From JBBQZU01 sp041749535 (GTDB lineage: Bacteria > Bacteroidota > Bacteroidia > Flavobacteriales_D > Cryomorphaceae): a DNA stretch of 64,000 nt. The notes below the pieces were generated by a model. The model was not told where the DNA came from. It made no database searches and was given only the letters and a program-made list of their open reading frames with translations. Location of the stretch: the NCBI GenBank assembly GCA_041749535.1, contig JBGTBE010000077.1:1-64000 (forward strand). Reading direction: 5' to 3'. Of this stretch, positions 34,859 to 43,901 are shown piece after piece. How positions within the stretch are numbered: position 1 is the first letter of the stretch; each line of letters starts with the position of its first letter. The position numbers and the translations under genes are program-made.

Positions 34859-35326
34859 TCAGAACCTGAAATGAGAGAAGGCTCTGTTTGCTTCTGCCAT
34901 TCGGTGTGTATCTTCTTTTTTCTTGAATGCTGACCCTTCTTCGCGGGCGGCTGCGAGAATCTCTGCTGCCAAACGCTGGCTCATTGTCTTCTCATTGCGC
35001 TTACGGGAATAACCTATAAGCCACTGCATGGCCATAGCAGCTTTCCTGTTTTCGCGCACAGGCTGTGGAATCTGAAAAGTTGCACCACCAACTCGTCGGC
35101 TGCGCACCTCTACAGAAGGTGTGACATTGTTCAATGCCTTTTTCCAAACATCAAGGCCTGCATCTTCACTCTTGCCATCTACAATCTCGATGGCACCGTA
35201 AAATATATTGTAGGCAAGATTTTTCTTACCCTGAAGCATCATGGTATTTACAAACTTTGTAACCAGAACATCGTTGAACTTAGGATCTGGCAGTATGATG
35301 CGTTTTTTCGCGGTCTTCCTTCTCAT
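34859..35326 (-). CDS. rpsG: 30S ribosomal protein S7
   Basis: A 155-residue head nucleation protein that contacts the E-site tRNA. It begins MRRKTAKKRIILPDPKFNDV and has KFVNTMMLQGKKNLAYNIFY, RSRRVGGATFQIPQPVRENR near 77 and FKKKEDTHRMAEANRAFSHF at the end. Standard length; 9 nt after rpsL. Confidence 0.98.
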   Translation of the reverse strand: MRRKTAKKRIILPDPKFNDVLVTKFVNTMMLQGKKNLAYNIFYGAIEIVDGKSEDAGLDVWKKALNNVTPSVEVRSRRVGGATFQIPQPVRENRKAAMAMQWLIGYSRKRNEKTMSQRLAAEILAAAREEGSAFKKKEDTHRMAEANRAFSHFRF

Positions 35327-35335
35327 GACTTTTCT

Positions 35336-35737
35336 TTATTTCTTCTTAGCCGGTGCAGCTGCGCCTGGTTTAGGACGTTTAGTACCATATTTAGAACGCC
35401 TTTGGGTACGGCCATTTACTCCAGCGGTATCAAGTGCTCCACGCACAATATGATATCGAACTCCAGGAAGGTCTTTAACCCTTCCACCACGAACCAGAAC
35501 AATACTGTGCTCCTGTAGGTTGTGGCCTTCGCCGCCTATGTATGCGTTAACTTCTTTGCCATTGGTAAGTCGCACACGGGCTACTTTTCTCATGGCTGAG
35601 TTTGGCTTCTTGGGGGTGGTGGTGTAAACACGTACGCACACGCCTCGGCGTTGCGGACATGAGGCAAGGGCTGCCGATTTGCTCGGCTTCTCCTTGGTTA
35701 CCCTACCCTTGCGTACAAGTTGCTGTATCGTTGGCAT
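35336..35737 (-). CDS. rpsL: 30S ribosomal protein S12
   Basis: A 133-residue decoding-centre protein and first gene of the str-S10-spc-alpha cluster. The streptomycin-relevant segments are intact: TPKKPNSAMRK (Lys43/44) and GGRVKDLPGVRYH (Lys88). A C-terminal extension rich in Lys, Pro and Ala ends PAKKK. No Shine-Dalgarno precedes the ATG, and a good candidate promoter lies 69-99 nt upstream (35806-35836). Confidence 0.98.
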   Translation of the reverse strand: MPTIQQLVRKGRVTKEKPSKSAALASCPQRRGVCVRVYTTTPKKPNSAMRKVARVRLTNGKEVNAYIGGEGHNLQEHSIVLVRGGRVKDLPGVRYHIVRGALDTAGVNGRTQRRSKYGTKRPKPGAAAPAKKK

Positions 35738-35805
35738 AATTCAAAATTGCTCTTTATCAGTTTATTCGCGCGTTAAAAACGTCCCGATTCTCTAAATTGG
35801 GGGTG

Positions 35806-35836
35806 CAAATGTACAAGAATTAATGAACAATACAAC
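35806..35836 (-). promoter_or_regulatory. Candidate sigma-A-type promoter for the ribosomal protein cluster
   Basis: On the minus strand a -7 element TACATTTG (35806-35813) fits the Bacteroidota TAnnTTTG consensus. A -33-like GTTG (35833-35836) lies 19 nt upstream. Transcription would start near 35799, giving a ~60-nt leader before rpsL. The rest of the 35738-35989 spacer between divergent genes shows no further gene. Confidence 0.55.
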
Positions 35837-35976
35837 ATGGCAAAACAAGAATTTTCGCTCGATTTGTGTGAATTCATCAACACTGTGTAAAATTGAATCC
35901 TCTGTTGGCAAATTCAAAGGGACAAAGGCTGTTTATATTTCAATTTACAATGCTTAAACCCATTTGCCGAAAGGTG

Positions 35977-35984
35977 TAATTTTG
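35977..35984 (+). promoter_or_regulatory. Candidate -7 element just before the UvrD-type helicase gene
   Basis: TAATTTTG fits TAnnTTTG and ends 5 nt before the ATG at 35990. If it is used, transcription would begin at or next to the start codon. No convincing -33 TTTG is at the right distance; the nearest (35963-35966) is too close. Confidence 0.35.
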
Positions 35985-35989
35985 CACAA

Positions 35990-38320
35990 ATGGAATACCT
36001 CAAATCACTTAATGCCGCACAAAGGGCGGCAGTAGAGCATACTGAAGGCCCTTCGATGGTAATTGCCGGAGCCGGATCAGGAAAAACCCGGGTTCTGATT
36101 TACAGAATCGCTCACCTTATAAACAAAGGAGTGGATCCTTTCAATATTCTTTCACTCACCTTCACCAACAAAGCTGCAAGGGAAATGAAGGAACGGATTG
36201 GAACCGTAGTCGGCGGCACAGAATCGCGCAATATATGGATGGGAACCTTTCACAGTATCTTTGCACGCATCCTAAGGGTGGAAGCTGAAAAACTCAACTA
36301 CCCCTCCAACTTTACCATATATGACAGTGCCGATAGCAAAAATTTGCTGAAAACCATCATTAAAGAAATGGGACTTGATGATAAAATCTACAAGCCATCC
36401 TTCGTTCAAAACCGCATCAGCACAGCCAAAAACAGTTTAATATCACCCCGTGCTTACGGTGAGAACGCAGAAATAATGGCCGATGATGAGGTGAGCGGTC
36501 GTAAGAAGGTGGTGGAAATTTACAACGAGTATAACCTGCGCCTCTTCAAATCATCTGCAATGGACTTTGATGATTTACTCTATAAGACCAACGTTTTGCT
36601 GAGAGATTTTCCCGATGCACTGCACAAATACCAGCATAAGTTCAGGTACCTTATGGTGGATGAGTATCAGGATACGAATTACAGTCAGTACCTCATTGTG
36701 AAAAAGCTTGCAGCCCTGAATGAAAACATCTGCGTGGTGGGCGATGATGCGCAAAGCATTTACGGATTTCGTGGAGCGAACATTCAGAATATTCTCAATT
36801 TCAGAAAGGACTATCCGGATTACAAACTCTTTAAGCTGGAACAAAATTACCGCAGCACCAAAATGATCGTAGCAGCTGCAAACAGTGTAATAAGCAAAAA
36901 CAAGGACCAGATAAAAAAGGTGGTTTGGACTGAAAATGGTGAAGGTGAGCGAATCAGGGTAAACCGCTCACTCAGCGATAATGATGAGGGGCTGTTTGTA
37001 GCAACTGACATTTTTCAAACCAAGGTTAATGCCTTAGGGCAACACAAAAGCTTCGCCATTCTATATAGAACCAACTCACAGAGCCGGGCAATGGAAGAAG
37101 CCCTTCGCAAAAACAGTATACCCTATAGAATCTACGGGGGTATGTCTTTCTATCAGCGCAAGGAGATCAAGGACCTACTGGCATATTATAGGCTCACAGC
37201 AAATCCAAACGACGAAGAATCGCTCAAAAGAGTGATAAACTACCCAGCCCGCGGCATAGGAAAAACCACCCTTGAAAAAATGGGCGTCCAAGCCGGCATT
37301 CAAAATAGCAGTCTGTGGGAGGTCATCACGACACACATTGATAAACTGGGACTGAATGCTGGTGCAATAAAAAAGGTTCAGGAGTTTACCATCATGATCC
37401 AAAGTTTTACAGCCGAGCTGGAGAGAACAGACGCATTCAATCTGGCCGAACATATTGCAAAAAGCACAGGACTGCTGCGTGAATTATATACCGACAAGAC
37501 TCCCGAAGGACTGAGTCGATATGAAAATGTTCAGGAACTTCTCAATGGAATCAAAGAATTCAGCGAAAGCGAAAGACCGGAATTTGAAGGTCGCAAACCG
37601 GGAATGACAGACTTTCTTATCGATGTGGCCTTGCTGACAGATGCAGATCAGGATGATGGCAACGACGATAAAGTGAGCCTAATGACCATTCATGCTTCTA
37701 AGGGATTGGAATTTCCGTATGTGTACATTGTAGGAATGGAAGAGAACCTCTTTCCTTCACAATTGGCGCTCAGCGAGCGCAGTGAGCTGGAAGAAGAGCG
37801 CAGGCTTTTTTATGTAGCCCTCACAAGGGCCGAAAAGCAAGTAACCTTAAGTTATGCCATCAGTAGGTATAAGTACGGACAGCTAAATCATTGTGAACCG
37901 AGCCGCTTTATAGAGGATGTAGATTCGGAATTCCTTGAACTTCCCTTGGGCAAGTCGCCAGCACCATACGAGGAGCGCTACGGAAGCTTTGGTGATGGTG
38001 GTCACTGGGGCAAAGGCTTCGGGGGGAATAGCTACAACCGTCCGGCAAAAAGCAAAACTGTAAATACTGAATCGAAGGCGGCGACTCCGGCACCTGGCAG
38101 GAATCTAAAAAGGGTTGTTTCTAATTCATCGGCACCAGCCGGCGTGTACACCACAGTGCAGGTTGTTGCAGGCGATCAGGTAGAGCATGAAACTTTTGGA
38201 AAGGGAAAGGTCCTGAATGTAGAGGGTGATTCGCCCAACGAGAAGGCAACCGTTTTCTTTCCAGCGGCGGGTCAGAAACAACTGCTCTTGAAATACGCCA
38301 AACTCAGGGTTGTCCAATGA
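35990..38320 (+). CDS. UvrD/PcrA-type superfamily 1 DNA helicase
   Basis: A 776-residue ATP-dependent 3'-5' DNA helicase for repair and replication-restart work. Motif I is GAGSGKT at 27-33, motif Ia is LTFTNKAAREMKER near 56, motif II is VDEYQDTN at ~223-230, and motif III is GDDAQSIYGFRGA near 250. Motif IV/V regions include NYRSTKMIV and TIHASKGLEFPYV, and motif VI is RRLFYVALTRAEKQ near 603. The last ~60 residues (EHETFGKGKVLNVEG) form the Tudor-like C-terminal domain of PcrA/UvrD. Motifs fit PcrA/UvrD rather than Rep, but the exact name cannot be fixed by eye. Divergent from rpsL. Confidence 0.93.
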   Translation: MEYLKSLNAAQRAAVEHTEGPSMVIAGAGSGKTRVLIYRIAHLINKGVDPFNILSLTFTNKAAREMKERIGTVVGGTESRNIWMGTFHSIFARILRVEAEKLNYPSNFTIYDSADSKNLLKTIIKEMGLDDKIYKPSFVQNRISTAKNSLISPRAYGENAEIMADDEVSGRKKVVEIYNEYNLRLFKSSAMDFDDLLYKTNVLLRDFPDALHKYQHKFRYLMVDEYQDTNYSQYLIVKKLAALNENICVVGDDAQSIYGFRGANIQNILNFRKDYPDYKLFKLEQNYRSTKMIVAAANSVISKNKDQIKKVVWTENGEGERIRVNRSLSDNDEGLFVATDIFQTKVNALGQHKSFAILYRTNSQSRAMEEALRKNSIPYRIYGGMSFYQRKEIKDLLAYYRLTANPNDEESLKRVINYPARGIGKTTLEKMGVQAGIQNSSLWEVITTHIDKLGLNAGAIKKVQEFTIMIQSFTAELERTDAFNLAEHIAKSTGLLRELYTDKTPEGLSRYENVQELLNGIKEFSESERPEFEGRKPGMTDFLIDVALLTDADQDDGNDDKVSLMTIHASKGLEFPYVYIVGMEENLFPSQLALSERSELEEERRLFYVALTRAEKQVTLSYAISRYKYGQLNHCEPSRFIEDVDSEFLELPLGKSPAPYEERYGSFGDGGHWGKGFGGNSYNRPAKSKTVNTESKAATPAPGRNLKRVVSNSSAPAGVYTTVQVVAGDQVEHETFGKGKVLNVEGDSPNEKATVFFPAAGQKQLLLKYAKLRVVQ

Positions 38321-38324
38321 AGCT

Positions 38325-38353
38325 TTTGCCGTGTTGAATATTCTTTACCTTTG
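38325..38353 (+). promoter_or_regulatory. Candidate promoter for the DUF4290-murA genes
   Basis: TTTG (38325-38328), 17 nt, then TACCTTTG (38346-38353), a perfect TAnnTTTG. The spacing is slightly short for the usual ~19. It would give a ~75-nt leader before 38435. It lies directly after the helicase stop. Confidence 0.5.
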
Positions 38354-38434
38354 GCCAACTGAATCGTAATTTTCTCAGTAATAATAATCCCTTAGAATAC
38401 CTGCTGGCTGAATACCTGCATTGACAATTAAAGC

Positions 38435-39076
38435 ATGAAAATAACTTACAATAGCGTACGCCCTGATCTGGAACTTCCAGAATACGGCAGGAACATACAC
38501 AATATGGTGCAGCACGCCGCCACCATCGAAGACCGTGAAGAACGCAACAAGTGTGTGAAGGCCATCATTAGCACGATGGGTAATCTTTTTCCGCTTTTGC
38601 GTGATACTGAAGATTACAGACACAAATTGTGGGATCACATATTTATAATGTCCGATTTCAAATTGGATGTTGATTCTCCATACCCGCGTCCTTCACGTGA
38701 GACGTTTGAAGAGAAGCCCAAAAAAGTACCATACCCTCAAGGCGAAATTAAGTTTGGGCATTATGGCAAAACCATTCAGCGAATCATTCATGACGCTTCA
38801 CTGGAAGAGAGTGATGAACTGCGACCTAAGATGGCGCTTAGTATTGGCAACCTGATGAAGCGCACCTACGTGCAGTGGAATCCCAACGGAGTGCGGGATG
38901 AGGTGATAGCAGGAGATCTTAAAATGCTCTCTAAAGGCAGGTTGGTAATTGAAAATCCATCTGAGCTCACTCCACTGAGCCAGATTATGCAGCTGGTAGG
39001 CCCTCTCAATGTGCCATCCCAGCAAAATCTGAATAAAAATAGAAAACATAAGAAAGCGAAGAAAAAGCGCAAATAG
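38435..39076 (+). CDS. DUF4290 family protein
   Basis: A 213-residue protein of the Bacteroidota DUF4290 family, function unknown. It begins ITYNSVRPDLELPEYGRNIH and contains REERNKCVKAIISTMGNLFP, then KLWDHIFIMSDFKLDVDSPY. The end is strongly basic (HKKAKKKRK), which might bind nucleic acid. No signal peptide or membrane segment. Only 3 nt before murA, so the two are co-transcribed; the same neighbourhood is common in relatives as far as I recall. Confidence 0.85.
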   Translation: MKITYNSVRPDLELPEYGRNIHNMVQHAATIEDREERNKCVKAIISTMGNLFPLLRDTEDYRHKLWDHIFIMSDFKLDVDSPYPRPSRETFEEKPKKVPYPQGEIKFGHYGKTIQRIIHDASLEESDELRPKMALSIGNLMKRTYVQWNPNGVRDEVIAGDLKMLSKGRLVIENPSELTPLSQIMQLVGPLNVPSQQNLNKNRKHKKAKKKRK

Positions 39077-39079
39077 CAC

Positions 39080-40387
39080 ATGGGAGCATTTGAAATAATT
39101 GGAGGTAAAAAACTAAAAGGTGAGTTGGTACCCCAAGGTGCCAAGAATGAAGTATTGCAAATACTTTGCGCAGTGCTACTCACTCCGGAAAGAGTTGAAA
39201 TAGAAAACGTTCCCGATATTGTAGATGTTAACAAGCTCATAGATTTACTTGGAGATCTCGGGGTGAAAGTTGAAAAACTGGGCGCGGAACACTATGCATT
39301 CACTGCCGAAAAAGTGGACATCGAGTACCTGCATAGCGATCAATTCAAGAAAAAAGGAGGCAGCCTCAGAGGATCAGTTATGATTGTGGGACCACTCTTG
39401 GCTCGCTTTGGCAAGGGCTACATCCCCAAACCTGGAGGAGATAAAATAGGACGTAGACGATTGGACACCCACTTCATTGGTTTTCAAAAACTAGGAGCCA
39501 AGTTCAACTACGAAACCAAAGAAAACTTTTACAAGGTAGAAGCGGATAAGCTCACAGGTACTTATATGCACCTGGATGAACCATCCGTTACAGGTACAGC
39601 CAATATTGTAATGGCGGCTTGCATGGCCAAAGGCACCACTACCATATACAACGCTGCCTGCGAACCATATCTGCAACAGCTTTGCGGTATGATAAACCGC
39701 ATGGGCGGAAAAATAAGTGGCGCTGGTTCCAATCTGTTGGTTATAGAAGGTGTAGATTACCTTTCGGGATGCACGCACAGGGTATTGCCCGACATGATTG
39801 AAGTGGGAAGTTTTATTGGTCTTGCTGCAATGACGCAAAGCGAAATCACCATAAAGAATGTGAACTATCCCATGCTCGGCATTATTCCAGATACCTTCCA
39901 AAGGCTGGGTATTAAGATGGAACGGCGCGGAGATGATATTTATATACCCTCACAGGATCGGTATGAAATTGAAACGTACATCGATGGTTCCATAATGACC
40001 ATCAGCGACCACCCTTGGCCTGGATTCACTCCCGACCTACTCAGTATTGTGCTGGTGGTGGCCGCACAAGCCAAAGGTTCTGTGCTCATACACCAGAAAA
40101 TGTTTGAGAGCCGCCTGTTCTTCGTTGACAAACTTATTGATATGGGAGCACAGATCATTCTTTGTGATCCTCACCGCGCTACAGTTATTGGACTGAACAG
40201 ACAAGTAGCACTCAGAGGTATTAACATGACCTCACCCGACATCAGAGCCGGAGTTTCCCTGCTTATCGCTGCACTCAGCGCAGAAGGTAAAAGCACCATC
40301 AACAACATTGAACAGATCGACAGAGGGTATCAGCATATTGACAAGAGATTGCAAGCACTCGGAGCAGATATCAAAAGGATTATGTAA
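39080..40387 (+). CDS. murA: UDP-N-acetylglucosamine 1-carboxyvinyltransferase MurA, Asp active-site variant
   Basis: A 435-residue enzyme that transfers enolpyruvate from PEP to UDP-GlcNAc, the first committed step of peptidoglycan synthesis. Signatures are the N-terminal LVPQGAKNEVLQIL (Lys22/Asn23), LRGSVMIVGPLLARFG near 96, and RVLPDMIEVGSFIGLAA near 230. The catalytic Cys of E. coli MurA (Cys115 in GGCTIGARP) is Asp121 here, in PGGDKIGRRR. The same Asp in other MurAs keeps activity but removes the fosfomycin target. MurA is slightly longer than the usual ~420. It is followed by a spacer to the thioredoxin gene. Confidence 0.95.
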   Translation: MGAFEIIGGKKLKGELVPQGAKNEVLQILCAVLLTPERVEIENVPDIVDVNKLIDLLGDLGVKVEKLGAEHYAFTAEKVDIEYLHSDQFKKKGGSLRGSVMIVGPLLARFGKGYIPKPGGDKIGRRRLDTHFIGFQKLGAKFNYETKENFYKVEADKLTGTYMHLDEPSVTGTANIVMAACMAKGTTTIYNAACEPYLQQLCGMINRMGGKISGAGSNLLVIEGVDYLSGCTHRVLPDMIEVGSFIGLAAMTQSEITIKNVNYPMLGIIPDTFQRLGIKMERRGDDIYIPSQDRYEIETYIDGSIMTISDHPWPGFTPDLLSIVLVVAAQAKGSVLIHQKMFESRLFFVDKLIDMGAQIILCDPHRATVIGLNRQVALRGINMTSPDIRAGVSLLIAALSAEGKSTINNIEQIDRGYQHIDKRLQALGADIKRIM

Positions 40388-40430
40388 CTTGGAATGAATT
40401 TTGAGAATACAAACGCAAAACAACACGATA

Positions 40431-41003
40431 ATGAAAATGCTCAAAGTAACAATAGCAGCCACAGCAGTATTGCTGATGGTTTCGTTTGTTCCACCTTCTG
40501 ATTCAGCTACTACAAGTTTTGAATTCGACAAGATAAAACAAACCGGTAACGTGGGCCTTGAGATAGGCGACACCGCTCCAGATCTTTCATTTGAAGGGCC
40601 GGACGGAAAAACGTATAAACTTTCTGCCTTAAAAGGAAAAGTGGTTTTAATTGATTTCTGGGCTTCATGGTGTATGCCTTGCAGACGCGAAAACCCCAAT
40701 GTGGTGAGTGCTTACGAAAAGTACAGCAAAGCTAAATTCAAGGGAGCCAAAGGCTTCGAAATCTATAGCGTAAGCCTTGATAAGAGCAAGGATAAGTGGG
40801 TGGAAGCCATAACCATGGATAACCTCACTTGGAAAAACCACGTGAGTGATTTGGGTGGATGGGCAAGCAAGCCCGCTGAGGTGTACGGCGTGCGAAGCAT
40901 CCCTTACAGTGTACTCATTGATCAAGATGGCGTAATTCTGGCTAAAAACCTAAGAGGACGCAACTTGCATCTCGCGCTTGACGAGCTTGTGAAAAGCCTC
41001 TGA
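40431..41003 (+). CDS. TlpA-like thioredoxin-fold protein, exported
   Basis: A 190-residue TlpA/ResA-like thiol-disulfide protein. The ATG at 40431 gives the signal-like start MKMLKVTIAATAVLLMVSF; an upstream start at 40401 adds ten residues that spoil it. Residues ~45-190 are the thioredoxin fold, with IGDTAPDLSFEGPDGKTYKL, the redox motif W-C-M-P-C-R (Cys81/Cys84) and the cis-Pro segment YGVRSIPYSVLIDQDG. It probably works in the periplasm, membrane-held or free, reducing or oxidising Cys of exported proteins. A strong terminator follows. Confidence 0.9.
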   Translation: MKMLKVTIAATAVLLMVSFVPPSDSATTSFEFDKIKQTGNVGLEIGDTAPDLSFEGPDGKTYKLSALKGKVVLIDFWASWCMPCRRENPNVVSAYEKYSKAKFKGAKGFEIYSVSLDKSKDKWVEAITMDNLTWKNHVSDLGGWASKPAEVYGVRSIPYSVLIDQDGVILAKNLRGRNLHLALDELVKSL

Positions 41004-41027
41004 TCAGACTAAATCAGTTTCAGAAGA

Positions 41028-41061
41028 ATGGCGCAAGGCTTCATGCTTGCGCCATTTTTTT
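41028..41061 (+). terminator. Intrinsic terminator after the thioredoxin gene
   Basis: ATGGCGCAAG (41028-41037) pairs with CTTGCGCCAT (41046-41055) around an 8-nt loop, followed by seven T. It closes the DUF4290-murA-thioredoxin transcript. Confidence 0.92.
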
Positions 41062-41086
41062 ATATTCGCGCTGCACTGCTCCTTTT

Positions 41087-42055
41087 ATGGCCAATTTCGT
41101 AGAGAATCTAAAACAACGCTTTCTCAATTCTACCCTCTTAGCAAAGACGGTCATAATTTTGCAGAAGCTTGTCTTGCCTGGATTTCAAGGTTTGAACCTC
41201 TATCAGGTACTCAAATTTCTCATTGCAGGAATCAGGCAAGGAAGAATTACAACCCGGGCTTCAGCAGTATCTTTCAGTATACTCCTCGCTGTGCCACCAC
41301 TATTGATCGTGTTGCTTTCCCTTATACCCTTCATTCCAATTGAAGATTTCCAGCAAAATCTTATGGACAACATTGCCTTATTGATGCCTGCCTCTGCCTT
41401 TGAATTGGTGGAACATACGCTCGATGATCTGATCAACCAAAAGCAACAAACTTTGATCAGCCTTTCCTTTCTACTCGCACTCTTCTACGCTTCCAATGCA
41501 GTAACTGCCATTCTCGACAGTTTTAAACACAGTTACTATACGGTAAAGCAACATACCACACTTGTGCAATACGCCATATCTATTGGTTTAATGTTTGTGC
41601 TTAGTTTCATTGTGGTAATAGGTGTTGCCTTAATCACCTTTAGCGGGCCTGTATTTAGCTATCTGAGAGATATAAATATTATAGGCAGTGATTTGATCCT
41701 ATTTATGTTGGAGTTTGCGAAATGGATTTTGGTGATTTTACTTTTTGAATTGGGTATTTCTCTTCTGTATAAGGCAGGCCATACCGGAAAGTTCAGGGCG
41801 TTCAATGCTGGTGCTACATTCGCAACATTGGGCCTTATCATTGTCTCATCCCTTTTTGCCTGGTATGTAAATAACTTTGGCAGTTATAACAAGCTATATG
41901 GATCAGTTGGCACTGTGCTGGTTGTAATGCTTTGGCTTTACTTTAATAACATTGTGCTGCTCATTGGGTTTGAAATTAACACGAGCATTGAGCAAGCCAA
42001 AGGCATGCACATCGAAGAAATAGACCCGGAGCAAGTGCTCAATGAGATGCTTTAG
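41087..42055 (+). CDS. YihY/virulence factor BrkB family membrane protein
   Basis: A 322-residue inner-membrane protein of the YihY/UPF0761 family, once misnamed ribonuclease BN. About six transmembrane segments are visible, for example AVSFSILLAVPPLLIVLLSL near 65, LISLSFLLALFYASNAVTAI near 125, and GTVLVVMLWLYFNNIVLLIG near 280. The family marker RASAVSFS comes after a soluble N-terminus. Function is not established for the family. 26 nt after the previous terminator and followed by grpE. Confidence 0.9.
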   Translation: MANFVENLKQRFLNSTLLAKTVIILQKLVLPGFQGLNLYQVLKFLIAGIRQGRITTRASAVSFSILLAVPPLLIVLLSLIPFIPIEDFQQNLMDNIALLMPASAFELVEHTLDDLINQKQQTLISLSFLLALFYASNAVTAILDSFKHSYYTVKQHTTLVQYAISIGLMFVLSFIVVIGVALITFSGPVFSYLRDINIIGSDLILFMLEFAKWILVILLFELGISLLYKAGHTGKFRAFNAGATFATLGLIIVSSLFAWYVNNFGSYNKLYGSVGTVLVVMLWLYFNNIVLLIGFEINTSIEQAKGMHIEEIDPEQVLNEML

Positions 42056-42136
42056 TTCAGATGCCAAAATGACACAAGAAACCTTGTGGCTCACTATTTG
42101 CCCACTGCCTGCTCAGAAACCTTCAAGAAAGACAAA

Positions 42137-42718
42137 GTGAACACTGAAGAAAACCACATAAATAACGAGGGACCAGATACTTCCGAGACCATTGAAAATT
42201 CCCAGCCCCCTTTAGGTGATAATGCAGAAGGTCCTAATATTAAGGATGCACCAAAAAATGAAACCCCTGCCTCACTGACGGAATTGCAGGAAAAATGCGA
42301 CATGTTGAATGACAAGTACCTCAGGCTTTATTCAGAGTTTGAAAATTACCGCAGGCGCACTGCAAAAGAAAGGCTTGAAACCATCAGAAATTCCGGCGCA
42401 GAAATATTCAGGGAATTGCTTCCTGTTGTTGACGACTTTGACAGGGCCATTCAAGCGAATACAAACGACAATAATATTGAGAGTATCAAGGAAGGTTTCA
42501 AGCTGATACACCACAAACTCCAGCACATTTTTGAGCGAAATGGCGTGAAAGCTATGGATGCAATGGAAAAACCATTTGATACATCTTACCATGAGGCCAT
42601 TACAAACATTCCTGCTCCCAGCGATGAACTAAAAGGCAAAGTAATTGACATTGCTGAAAAGGGGTATTTCTACCACGACACCGTACTGCGGTATGCCAAA
42701 GTAATAGTGGCTCAATAA
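42137..42718 (+). CDS. grpE: Nucleotide exchange factor GrpE
   Basis: A cochaperone that releases ADP from DnaK. The GTG at 42137 was chosen, giving 193 residues that begin MNTEENHINNEG; the GTG at 42086 would add 17 residues that look unrelated. The N-terminus (to ~60) is acidic and disordered. The long coiled coil has LQEKCDMLNDKYLRLYSEFE and NYRRRTAKERLETIRNSGAE. The C-terminal beta domain contains PFDTSYHEAI and VIDIAEKGYFYHDTVLRYAK. dnaJ follows 31 nt later; dnaK is not in the window. Confidence 0.93.
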   Translation: MNTEENHINNEGPDTSETIENSQPPLGDNAEGPNIKDAPKNETPASLTELQEKCDMLNDKYLRLYSEFENYRRRTAKERLETIRNSGAEIFRELLPVVDDFDRAIQANTNDNNIESIKEGFKLIHHKLQHIFERNGVKAMDAMEKPFDTSYHEAITNIPAPSDELKGKVIDIAEKGYFYHDTVLRYAKVIVAQ

Positions 42719-42749
42719 TTTAAGCATACATAGAAACACTCACCAGGAA

Positions 42750-43874
42750 ATGGCGAAGAGAGATTATTACGAAGTGCTTGGGTTGTCGAGAAACACCGAT
42801 GTTGCCGAAATTAAAAAGGCCTACCGTAAAATGGCCATTAAGTACCATCCGGATAAAAATCCGGATGATGCAAGTGCAGAGCAAAAATTTAAAGAAGCAG
42901 CCGAAGCGTATGAAGTATTGAGCGATGCTGACAAACGCGCTCGCTATGATCGCTTTGGACATGAAGGTGTGCGTGGAGCAGGTGGAGGAGGATTTGGTGG
43001 TGGGATGAGCATGGACGATATCTTCTCTCAGTTTGGCGATATTTTCGGTGGGGCTTTTGGCGGGGGATTTGGCAGCGCAGGATTTGGTGGTAACGGAGGG
43101 CGCAAACGCTATAAAGGAAGTAACCTTAGAATCAAAGTAAAACTCGAACTCCACGAAATTCTGAATGGCGCAACAAAAAAAATTAAAGTAAACAAACTCA
43201 TTGCTGCCGAAGGTGCTACCTATAAAAATTGCACAACCTGCAATGGAAGTGGCCAGTTACGTCGCGTTACCAATACCATTCTCGGACAGATGCAGACTGT
43301 TTCTACTTGCCACGTATGTCAAGGCACAGGACAGATCATAGACAAGCGCCCCGCAGGCTCTGATGAGAATGGCCTGCTGAGAAAAGAAGAAGTGATAAGC
43401 ATAGACATTCCAGCCGGTATGGAGGAAGGCCTCCAGCTGAACATCAGTGGAAAAGGGAATGCAGCCCCAATGGGCGGTGTACCTGGCGATCTTCTTGTAG
43501 TAATTGAAGAAGTAGAACACCCCTACTTAAAGCGCAATGGTCAAAACCTTCACTTCGATCTGTATGTGAGTTTTCTTGATGCTGCCCTCGGAGCTGAAGC
43601 TGAAGTTCCGCTGGTGGAAGGTAAAGCCATGATTACCGTAGACCCTGGAACACAAAGCGGAAAACTGGTAAGGCTCAGAGGAAAAGGTCTGCCCAGTGCG
43701 CAAAATTATGGCAAAGGAGATCTGTTGGTAAACATCAACATCTGGACACCGCAGGAATTATCCAAAGAAGAACGCAAACTTTTGGAATCGCTTCGCACGA
43801 GCCCTAACTTTCAGCCGAATGTAGACCACAATGAAAAAGGATTTTTTCAGAAAGTGAAGGATTTGTTCGGATGA
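42750..43874 (+). CDS. dnaJ: Chaperone DnaJ, one-zinc form
   Basis: A 374-residue Hsp40 that loads substrates onto DnaK and stimulates its ATPase. The J domain (1-~70) has the HPD motif at 33-35 in YHPDKNP. A Gly/Phe-rich linker (~74-118) follows. The Cys-rich region has only two C-x-x-C-x-G-x-G motifs (Cys161/164 and Cys187/190) in place of four, so it can hold one zinc. The two substrate-binding beta domains and the C-terminal dimerisation helix follow. The two-motif form appears typical of Bacteroidota. Terminated at 43902-43934. Confidence 0.95.
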   Translation: MAKRDYYEVLGLSRNTDVAEIKKAYRKMAIKYHPDKNPDDASAEQKFKEAAEAYEVLSDADKRARYDRFGHEGVRGAGGGGFGGGMSMDDIFSQFGDIFGGAFGGGFGSAGFGGNGGRKRYKGSNLRIKVKLELHEILNGATKKIKVNKLIAAEGATYKNCTTCNGSGQLRRVTNTILGQMQTVSTCHVCQGTGQIIDKRPAGSDENGLLRKEEVISIDIPAGMEEGLQLNISGKGNAAPMGGVPGDLLVVIEEVEHPYLKRNGQNLHFDLYVSFLDAALGAEAEVPLVEGKAMITVDPGTQSGKLVRLRGKGLPSAQNYGKGDLLVNINIWTPQELSKEERKLLESLRTSPNFQPNVDHNEKGFFQKVKDLFG

Positions 43875-43901
43875 TGAATGTTTACCTTCTCTATAGAACT
43901 T

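Noticed and set aside
39440..39445. Asp in place of Cys in MurA as a sequencing error
   Set aside because: A Cys-to-Asp change needs two base changes, and the flanking GGDKIGRRRLDTH motif matches the known Asp-type MurA group.
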